Assembly: GCA_014607495.2 (NCBI GenBank)
Contig: CP053171.1
Location: 186,001-250,000, forward strand
Source: Carposina sasakii
Lineage: Eukaryota > Arthropoda > Insecta > Lepidoptera > Carposinidae
Direction: 5' to 3'
DNA: 64,000 bases
This document shows, piece by piece, positions 33,126-42,700 of the stretch (the stretch's first letter is position 1; every line of letters starts with the position of its first letter). A model generated the notes under the pieces. That model made no database searches, was not told the DNA's origin, and saw only the letters and a list, made by a program, of their open reading frames with translations. Made by a program: the position numbers and the translations under genes.

Positions 33126-34042
33126 GAATTTATGATGGATGATATTTGATGATGATGAATGGACACGTCGGGAAAATTTGCTATATGGTTAGGTAATAAG
33201 GGGGCTGCCAAACTGATATGTACCGAAGCGAAGCGAGGGCGGCCACTAGTTATTTAATACAGCCATGTTAATGAAACGATTCCTTATTTTGCTTTTTGTA
33301 CAATACGATATCAATTATTATTGAGATGGGTAGTGTGCCTGGTAGGGTTAGTCCCGTGCTTGTGGCAAAAGCCTTACGTTACTTTAAAGCCTCATTCAAG
33401 ATTCTCTCATGTCTATTTTTTGTTTATAAGTACCTACATTTTCTTGTATTCTTTATTGTACCTACACACAAACATTAGACAATATAGTGACTTAGCACAG
33501 TTACACATAGTGTACAAAGGCGAGCTTATCTCTTTAAGAGATTTCTTCCAGCAAACCCAAGCAAACAATTTGTTACACAATTATACCAATTTAAGGCAGT
33601 TTATTTATAGTGAGGAAGTTAAATGATTACTAAACATGGGGAAATAAAATAATAAGGACTTTTAACAGGTTCAGCTGCTACTTATCTTTAATTTTCACTA
33701 ATCTACCTACATACAGTAATAAATAAATAGCACAGACAGTAGGTATAATACATATAAGGTAGGTAACTTTTTTTCTATAAAAAGGAAAAGCCCTAGGGTA
33801 TTTTATTTAGCTGGCTGATAACAGAGCTAGTTTCCGAGATGAACTGGGTGGGGGCTACAGTGTCACTAGAAGATCTTGTTGAAGAAATTCACTTGTTTTC
33901 TACCTCTCCCATTGTGGGTAATCACTTTTTGGCAAGTATACCATTTTAGACTCTCTTTTTGATCATGATCAAACACATATCAGTATTGATGATATTATGA
34001 TAAGATGATCTTATTTGTGTGCTCAACACAAACAGGTTACTG
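33126..34042. other. Gene-free interval with repeats
   Basis: 33220-33250 is a Helitron-type end (CCGAAGCGAAGCGAGGGCGG). 33448-33600 is an uninterrupted copy of the TTTATTGTAC...TGTACAAAGGCGAGC repeat. The rest is AT-rich with no exon signals. Confidence 0.45.
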
Positions 34043-35682
34043 TCATTTTCTGTCCAATAAGGCTTGGAGTATTTTGTTTCTTTCTCTTTGAATATTGTTG
34101 GAATCTTCCACAACTTTAATGAGTTTATCAAATTTAACATTATCCATCCTCTCTCCCATCAACTTCTTAACTTCCGACAAAGTTAAATTATCAATATCAC
34201 GATCATGTCCTGTACTTAAAATATCATGTTCATTGTCTCCAAAAATTCTTTCGAAAATATCAAAATAAGGCCAGTTATTACCTTTACCAGTGAGTCTCTT
34301 TCTCTCTACAAGTCTAATATAAGTTTGCTTCAGATTACGAAACTTTTTATCACACCCCTCTGTTGATAGCCCAATTTTTGGGGCAATAATTTTCCACAAT
34401 CTCTTATTCTTAATCAGGGGATCAGCAAACTTCACTTTGTTTTCCAAATAATAATGCAACATTTCTCTTATGTAATCTTCATCCTGTAATCTATGAAATT
34501 TACTGGCTGACCAGCATTTATTATAAATTTCTTCAAAGTCATGGTAATATTGCCATTTTGTTTTAAACTTGATAAAATTTTCTCCGGTTTTTAATCTAAT
34601 GTAAGTTTGTTTAAGGTTTCTAAATTTTCTATCACAGTGGCTAGGGCTGACTCCAACCTTGTCAGATATTTCCTTCCAAAGTTCTTTCTTGGTTATTTTA
34701 GGATTATTGAACTTATGTACTACATCTCTGTAGGCTGCTAACAAATGTTTGGTTTTGTCCTGATCCCAAGTACTAGTAGACTGGTTGTTATTATAAAATA
34801 TTCTGTCAAAATAATGTAAATATGACCATTTTAATGCTTTGCCAGATTCTCTACTTCTATTTAAAAGATTGAGGTAAGTCCTTTTCAAATTCTTGAATTT
34901 ATAATAACAACTCTTTTCTGTGGATCCTAGATTTGCAGCAATATCACTCCAGACTTCCCTTTTCACACTGGCTGGATTGCGGAACCTCTCAATATTTTCC
35001 AAATATAGAGCCAGCAACTTTCTAATCTTTACATCTTCCCAGGTTTCTAACAAGATAGGGCAGATTAATTTCATGTCTTTGAACACCTCATCACATAAGC
35101 TAAAGAAAGACCATTTAATTTTTTGCCCGAGCTTTTTCTTTTTTAGCAATCTTATGTATGTCCGTTTCAAGTTCTTGTACTTTTTATTGCACTCCTCTGG
35201 ACTTGCACCTATAATTTCGGATATTTCTACCCAATTCTCTTTTGTACATAATTTATATTTTTTATCATACATCAAAATTAATAGCATCCTTATTTTATTT
35301 TTATCCCAAAACAAGTCATCTTGCTTTTCGGTTTCTTTTTCTGCCTCTACTAAATCAACTGGTAAGGTTTCCGGTGCTTCATTTACCTGAATGAACTGTC
35401 TCTCCCCCGAATCTACAACATACCTCGTATCTTGGACAGGATCTGTAATTTAGAAAGTCTTCTATATAACCAAAGTTCTTTGATTAATGATTAATGACGC
35501 TCTGCGGAGCGAATCATTATTCTAAGCCAAAGTTATTCAAACGAAATAAGGACTATATAGGTACTCAACTCACTTAGCGCAGTTTGTAAGGTAAAATTAT
35601 TACTACTGACGAGAACATTACTTTGATCTTCTCGAAGAACAAACCAATAAGCTTGGTTGGCATGTTGATTATTCAAATTCAT
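34043..35682 (-). CDS. Protein with four tandem Myb/SANT-like (trihelix) DNA-binding domains
   Basis: Two exons: 35682-35574 and 35442-34043 (CTAA/GTGAGT donor, AATTACAG acceptor, phase 1), 502 residues. After an 80-residue N-terminal part come four homologous blocks of about 80-90 residues, at roughly 80-165, 168-255, 262-350 and 353-440. Each has the pattern W-x3-KIRxLL...LW.EI...G.S...CD.KF.NLK.TYIRL...K..W.Y...F..IF. These are predicted three-helix Myb/SANT-like DNA-binding folds related to trihelix/MADF domains. The C-terminus (about 445-502) is charged (ERMDNVKFDKLIKVVEDS). A nuclear DNA-binding role is inferred. I cannot assign a named orthologue. Domains of this type often come from transposon-associated proteins, so domestication is possible. 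Confidence 0.82.
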
Positions 35683-35727
35683 TATGTACATTAAAATTAA
35701 ATTGATTTCGAAAATCTAAGATCTAGG

Positions 35728-36366
35728 TAGGGTTGGTAAAAAAATATCGATATATCAAAATATCGATATTTTTTCAGAAAAATATCGATATAAATTAACG
35801 ATATTTTTTCCTGCGCTATATCTCATTTTCGATATTTATTTTCATATATCAAAATCGATATATTTTTAAAGCTCTGCTGTCTGGCGTTTGCTCATGCGTC
35901 ACATCATGTTTTTGACCAATCCGATTTCTTAAATTTAGAAAATATGCAGTAGGCTGTATGGGTTTAGTTTCTTTGCTTCAAACACAAACAAAAATTAAAA
36001 AAATTACACTCTATGACTTGTTTATCTATGACAATGACATTGCTTGTTGGTTTGGTTGGTATCACTGCACTGGACTGACTGCATTTTAGTTGAGAGTGTT
36101 GGTACGAACGTTGTTTTGTTGTGTTGTCACGAGTAAACTAAGCGTAGCTTATTGTTATTTTTTTGTGTGAATTGTATTTATATTAAATGTCATGTCTGCT
36201 GTATGGAAGTTAGCGATAATTTTGGCAATTTTTATAAATAATTGCAAATTGGGCAAAAAATATCGATATATCGAAATATCGATATTTCTTGGGTGATATA
36301 TATCGATATATTTGAAAAATATCGATACGATAAATATCGATATTTTTTTCCATTTGCACATCACTA
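35728..36366. mobile_element. hAT-like element with ATCGATAT-rich ends and 8-bp target duplication
   Basis: GATCTAGG occurs directly at 35720-35727 and 36367-36374. The element begins TAGGGTTGGTA and ends TGCACATCACTA. Inside each end are clusters of self-complementary TATCGATA motifs (35743-35875 and 36257-36350). No ORF of note. It lies just upstream of the Myb/SANT-like gene start at 35682. Confidence 0.8.
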
Positions 36367-36389
36367 GATCTAGGTTTATTTTTTATTTT

Positions 36390-36665
36390 TTTTAGTTTAT
36401 CCCGAAGGAAAGGCAAGGGGAACTAAGCCCATGCAGCCATTGTTTTTAGTAAATGATTTTAGAAAAATTACACAAGTTTTTTTTGTTTTGTTTAGTTTAT
36501 CCCGAAGGAAAGGCAAGGGGAACTAAGCCCATGCAGCCATTGTCTTTAGTAAATGATTTTAGAAAATTTACACAAAGTTTTTTTGTTTTGTTTAGTTTAT
36601 CCCGAAGGAAAGGCAAGGGGAACTAAGCTCATACAGCCATTGTCTTTAGTAAATGATTTCTGAAT
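36390..36665 (+). repeat. Three tandem copies of a ~97-bp dispersed repeat
   Basis: Units starting near 36393, 36492 and 36591 share TTTAGTTTATCCCGAAGGAA, GGGGAACTAAGC and TAGTAAATGATTT. Single copies occur at 25575 and 33053. Confidence 0.85.
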
Positions 36666-37104
36666 TTATGATGATGATATTGATGATGATGAATGGAAAC
36701 GTCGGGAAAATCCTCAAAAATGGCTGTGAAATTAGTAAAAAAGAAAAATAATTGCAGAAACAACCTACATGAACCCATGAAGAGATTGTAATCCGACTAA
36801 AGTTTTACTTAGCTTACCCGCATATAAAACGATGCACACGCACTAGATTCATATCACAAGTAAATAAAATATAATTTATCTACCAGGAAACATCACTTTA
36901 CGGACACATGCTAGCCATTTACAAATAAAGTTTGATTTTCACAAAAAAAAATCTAGATTTTCCCGCCGAATCCTGACTTTATTGTATCAGCTCATTATCA
37001 GCTCTCTGTGTACAGTCTGAATTTGAACGCGGATAGAGACGTATCATGGCACCTGTTGTATCTAAATTAAAAAAGCAGCGATTGCCGTGGCTATAGTTGC
37101 ATCC

Positions 37105-37226
37105 ATGAATATTATAGAAGAAAAAAAGAGGAGAAGAAGGATCTGGGTCAAGCAATACTTGAAATTAAGAGCAAAGTACTCCAATATGCAACCGCTCTCC
37201 ACGTTAGCCGCGCGACAACTGAGTTC
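37105..37226 (+). pseudogene. Possible PIF/Harbinger transposase N-terminal remnant
   Basis: The frame encodes IIEEKKRRRRIWVKQYLKLR and then MQPLSTLAARQL before a hAT element interrupts it at 37227. The RRRRxWVxPxxxxR-like start resembles the N-terminus of HARBI1-like transposases. Only about 40 residues are present, so this is tentative. Confidence 0.35.
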
Positions 37227-37945
37227 TAGTGGTGTTCAAAAAAGCTATATTCTTGGAACGCGTGAAAGTGATACGCTACATGCAAATAGCGCGCTATTTT
37301 TCCGTGACGTTATAACTTTACGAGTTGCGCGCAAATCACAAGTCACGAATGAATGACTGAACGAATACGCTATATTCTTATCCAGCCAATGACAAGTCGT
37401 GAAAACGCTATTATTCTAGTTGACGTGATTTCATATAGCTGTTGGTAACCAATGACAAGTCACGAAAACGCTATTTTCTATTTGACGCGATTTCATAAAG
37501 CTGTTGGTAGTAGTGGTGTTCAAAAAAGCTATATTCTCGGAACGCGTGAAAGTGATATGCTACATGCAAATAGCATGCTATTTTTTCCATGACGTTATAT
37601 ATAACGTTACGAGTTGCGTGCAAATCACAAGTCACGAATGAATGACTGAACTAATACGCTATATTCTTATTCCGCCAATGACAAGTCACGAATACGCTAT
37701 TTTCTATTTGACCGATTTCATATAGCTGTTGGTAGCTTGGTAGTCCGGCGCCGGCCGTCACGCGCTATGCATGTGCGTGTCGAAGGCGCGATGAGTCATG
37801 CGTACGCGACACGTGAAGCGCGCATATCGTTATAGCGTTTAGCTTGGAATGAGTCAATTAAATCATTGGTTATTGCGCTATCGACAAATAACATGTTATA
37901 GCTACAGTTACAGCTTACAGCTATACGTTATATTAGCTACCACTA
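37227..37945. mobile_element. Non-autonomous hAT element with internal duplication, 8-bp target duplication
   Basis: CTGAGTTC flanks it at 37219-37226 and 37946-37953. The left end TAGTGGTGTTCAAAAAAGCT is repeated again internally at about 37510, so the left about 280 bp is tandemly duplicated. The right end is GCTACCACTA. The family matches the element at 10014-10395. Confidence 0.85.
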
Positions 37946-37964
37946 CTGAGTTCCCTGCCCTAAG

Positions 37965-38105
37965 TGTTATTACACTACTCGGTCGCAAGGGCGATTAGGG
38001 AGCAAGCGTCCGGTCACCCTAGTTAGGTACCCTTACTCTCTAACTCTAATTACACCACCCTTAGTTAGGATAAGGCTCCCTTAAAATTGGGTAGTGTAAT
38101 ACCCA
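37965..38105. mobile_element. Short inverted-repeat element
   Basis: GTTATTACACTACTC at left and GGGTAGTGTAATACC at right are inverted copies. It has no ORF and may be the end of a PIF/Harbinger-type element, given the nearby fragment at 37105. Confidence 0.45.
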
Positions 38106-38486
38106 CTTAAATGAATGAACCATAGAGTAAGTAAACAGCGACGGCGGCGGCGCGCGGCGCGCGCCTTTTGTTTTGTTTGACACGACGCCATTTTTGTGTA
38201 GATTTTGTTTTGTAATGCTCTGCTATTGAGTTGTGTGATAATAATTATTCTTATATTTTTGGACAAAAGTGAGACAAAACTTTAGGATTATTTTGTTAAA
38301 GTGATTATGTTTTATATCCTAATCAATCACCCAAGAATTTGACGTCGGTAAGTTTCTCGATGAAGTCATGCTGCAAAACAAGCATAAAAATTTTAAATGG
38401 TGCGCGCCGGCTTGCAATTCAGTATTTGATTTGAATAAATTATATAATAACTTGTGTTCGTTATAATACCAACGTCATCATTGCAT

Positions 38487-39329
38487 TAGTGTTGAGTAGG
38501 ACACGACTTGAAAAAGAGTTTGTAAGAGTAGCCTCTTTTTTGTCCTGAGCCAGTACAATGTCCCACTTCAAATGAGGCGAGGCGTACCTACTGACTGAAC
38601 CATTTGAAGTTATTATAGTACGAAATATGCGCGCCTCCTGACGCCTCAAATGTCAGACGCGACGTGCTTTTGTCATGTCATTTGTTTGTTTAGTACAAAT
38701 ATTTTTAATTATAAATCTTACAAGTATAAAAAATGAATTTTATGTGTTTGTAGTAGAGATGGGTTATATTAGGTTATAACCTATACCTGTTCCTACTGCT
38801 TCTGTGACACAAAAATTCCTGTTCCAGAAACCTGTGACAAAATACTTCTTGGGTTTCTTATCAGTTTTTACAGGTTTTAGCCGTTTCCGAGATATGCCAA
38901 ATAAATTTATAAACAAATATTGTAAAAAAAAAAAGAAGAACAGTTATCGCGTCACCGGGACTCGAACCCGATTCCTCTGGCTTCGGAGTTGAACGCTTGA
39001 ACCACTTGGCTACCGTAACATTGTATGACAATGACGAAATTTACTTCTGTAATCAGAATCTGTATTCGTAGTCATTAAATTCTCCTGGCTGGCGCCTCGC
39101 CTCGCATGGAAGACAATATATTTCTCTCTCGCTCAAAATGTCAGACGCGACGACCGTGACGTGATCACGTGACGTGCTTGTCGTTTGTCTGCCTGCCTCG
39201 CTCGACCGTTCAAGCTCGACCGCGACAAGAAAATTGAAGTAGTACAATTTAAAATTTCGAGGCACTCTTACATTTTGACGTCATGTCCGGGACAAATGAA
39301 GTGCCTCTTGTATGTCCTACTCAACACTA
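38487..39329. mobile_element. hAT-like element with 8-bp target duplication
   Basis: CATTGCAT lies at 38479-38486 and 39330-39337. The ends are TAGTGTTGAGTAGGACA and its complement. It carries a tRNA-like stretch (38943-39015) and no ORF. It lies 226 bp upstream of the Ki-67-like start codon. Confidence 0.85.
38943..39015 (-). mobile_element. tRNA-like (Leu/Ser-type) SINE fragment
   Basis: The minus strand has GGTAGCCAAGTGGTTCAAGC and GGGTTCGAGTCCCGG, like A and B boxes. The would-be acceptor strands do not pair over seven bases, so it is not called as a tRNA gene. Confidence 0.5.
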
Positions 39330-39555
39330 CATTGCATTACGCACTAATCTGAAAAGTGCAAGCTACACGCATCGATACTTGAAACTAAAACACTCAAGTG
39401 GCGGGAAATCATTGTTGTTACTCGTAGGCCTAAAATCCTATGAAAATTATTAACCAGGGTTTTGATCTGTCAAAATATCTCCACATCACCATCATTACTA
39501 CACCACTAGCCCTATTCTGTCACTGGCGTGTAACTAACTAGCTTCCAACCGTGCA

Positions 39556-39741
39556 ATGGCGACCCTTCCAGAGATGTCGGGCGGCAGACTGGTGGTGCTG
39601 GACCGGCTGGGGCGCGATGTGAAGCGCTACCCGTTGCCGAGCGGCCTGGCCACGCTGGGCAGCGACCACGGCTGCCACATCCGCCTCATGCTGGCCACCG
39701 TCTTCCCGCATCATGCCACTGTCGTTGTTCATGCTAATCAG
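39556..39741 (+). CDS. Ki-67-like exon 1, first half of FHA domain
   Basis: 62 codons from the ATG at 39556 ([20 protein letters not shown]). [16 protein letters not shown] and FPHHATVVV are the FHA beta-strands around the phosphothreonine-binding loops; the usual GR and SxxH appear here as GS and FPHH. It ends CAG/GTACTA. Confidence 0.9.
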
Positions 39742-42700
39742 GTACTAAATTCTTAATTTTCTGCTTACTACTAATCTATATCATTTGCTTCAATGCCTAA
39801 CTGTACACACAAATGAAAATAATACATTAATAACATGCAGGAGAAATTTTTATGCTGCTCACTACATAAATTAATGGATAAACACATCTTCAACCAGGGT
39901 TCGAAATTATCATATCTGATAATTATCCTAGCTGATTTTCCATTTAACTTCTTGAAATTTTCTTTATTTAAATGATAATATATTTATCCCAGGGTGGGTG
40001 TAGGTTTTTCAGTATTATTAAACAGCAAACAATAAATGTGATAAACATGTGATTTAATTCATAATTTGTTTTTATGACGTCAAACAAAAGTAAAAAAGTA
40101 GCTAAAGAACAGAAATTCACACTTTTCTTGTCTAATTTAAAGTTTAGGTTTAAATAGTCAAAATCACATTGGCCATGTACAGTTAAAACATGAGGCGGTA
40201 TATAAATTGAATTCATCATGTTCACAGACTGTAATACGTAATGTGAGCGAGGGTGCCACGCTGGTGAACGGTAAGCAAGTGAGTGTGGCCGCACTGGAAC
40301 ACGGAGACACCATCACCATCGGGGAACGCAGCCTGCGCTGGGAATATGATGACCCTAACATGAAGAGACCTAGTGCATCTCAAGGTCAGTTGCTATAATA
40401 TTACTGGATAATTATGAATGAATGAATGAATGTTTGTGTGAATGTGAACAAAATTGAATATACATCTACTTAAATGTGGATAAAGTTGTGGGCATCAGTA
40501 TCCAATATTTGTTATATTTTACAATGTTTTGTTTGTTTCTTGGGTGGGTTTCTTATTTGAATAGGTTGCGTTCACTTGTGTCAGCTACACAGGTAATCGT
40601 TGCCTGAATTTGTCATGAATTAAAAATAAATTTGATGGCACTACCAGAAGGATGGCAACTATATCTGAATCTTTAGGGTCACAAATCTTGTGTATTTCAA
40701 TTATATGGGCATGAGTAATTGGGCAAGGAGATGTAACGCGTGTAGTATGACAAATCAGTATACTAGATTTACGAATTACAGCCTGTACTGGACTAAGACG
40801 TTCTGCCAAACACGTGATGCCATGATGAGATTCAGATGGATTTATCTCTCTCGCCTTTAAAATGTGTTTGCAGTGTTTGGCATTCAGTCAAGGGTGAAAC
40901 CCTTATAAATCTCCTTTTTAACCGACTTCATTTTAAAACGAAGGCATCACCACGAGGCTTAAAATTAATAACAATGTTGGAGCCCGATTACATAAAGTGA
41001 TGATTCACAAATAAATATGACATGAAAATTTATATGTCCTAAAATCTTACAAAAAATTGGCGAGTTCAGCACATATAGAACAAGTTTCCTTGTTGAACAT
41101 ACTCTTAGATGTAGGTCTGACCGTGGCCTCTTGTCCCCAGTGCTGGCGGCGCGTCGAGCCCGACTACCGCGGGGACCGCGCCGAGCGAGCGCTGCGCCCG
41201 CGCTAGCACGCGACGCCGCCCTCAGCCTCGCGCTCGAGCTGCGGCACCGCGCCTCCATGCCGGGTAGGTAAGGGGGGGGGCTGCGGCACCGCGCCTCCAT
41301 GCCGGGTAGGTAGGGGGGGGGGCTGCGGCACCGCGCCTCCATGCCGGGTAGGTAAGGGGGGGGGCTGCGGCACTGCGCCTCCATGCCGGGTAGGTTAGGG
41401 GGGGGCCTGCGGCATCTCGCCTCCATGCCGGGTAGGTTAGGGGGGGGCTGCGGCATCTCGCCTCCATGCCGGGTAGGTTAGGGGGGGGCCTGCGGCATCT
41501 CGCCTCCATGCCGGGTAGGTTAGGGGGGGGCTGCGGCATCTCGCCTCCATGCCGGGTAGGTTAGGGGGGGGCCTGCGGCATCTCGCCTCCATGCCGGGTA
41601 GGTTAGGGGGGGGCTGCGGCATCTCGCCTCCATGCCGGGTAGGTTAGGGGGGGGCCTGCGGCATCTCGCCTCCATGCCGGGTAGGTAGGGGGGGGGGGGC
41701 TGCGGCACCGCGCCTCCATGCGGGTAGGTAGGGTAGTAGGTATGTCTGCTTTGAAACCTAGGTCATCCAGGAGATCCTACGTTACCTACGTTAGGCCCTA
41801 TGATATGGAAACTTAGCCTACAATACTCGAATATAACTCTAGTGCACCTAAAACGGAGCTCCAGCCCGGGGCGAAGTGAACTTACAAAACAGTAATATCT
41901 TTTATTTACAGCCTTAAACTAATTACAATATAAAACGAATGATATTCTTAACTGTGCTATAACTTAACTCAAATCAAAACACTAATTATTTACAACGTAA
42001 CATTTGTCGCAATTATGAGTTATCAGATCCGAGGGTCAGTGGAGGGTGTAGGGCCCGGTGGTGGGCGCACCCATAGTGAATGTTTGAACTTCCGAATTGT
42101 AACGCCTAATACAATTTCATTTATAAAACATAACATTCGTCACCGCCGTCACTAAATGTCACTATTTTGCGTCGTCACTAACACTACTCATATAAAGTTT
42201 GCACTATAAAAAACCTAAAAAAACGAACTTTTTAGTAGGATACATCAATATGGAAAAACGTCAACTTCACTCATATCTTACAAGTACGAGTGTGCAAATC
42301 GGCTGTCCCAAAATAAAACACTGAATATGCCATTTTTGTGAAAAATACTGTTTATCCCAATTTTGGATGTTCTGTGTGCAACCGTACCTAAATCAAAAAT
42401 CCGTTTTTTGAAAATGGTTAAAATGGCAAAGATACCAAGGTCCAAAAACACAGAATACGCCATAAACGGAAGATATTAACACAGAACATCCAAAATTGGG
42501 ATAAACAGTATTTTCACAAAATGGCATATTCAGTGTTTTATTTTGGGACAGCCGAAATGTTTACGATACTGATATTTTAAGATTTACTGATACCGATTTG
42601 GAGTTCGACAGTTCATCGTTGATCATTTTGCATCATTATAACTGTCAAAAAAGATAGCCAATACCCCTGCAGATCCATAATATAATAGGTAAAGTACATT

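Noticed and set aside
40965..41708. Minus-strand proline-rich repeat ORFs
   Set aside because: These are the antisense of the 42-bp donor array; no minus-strand gene features were seen.
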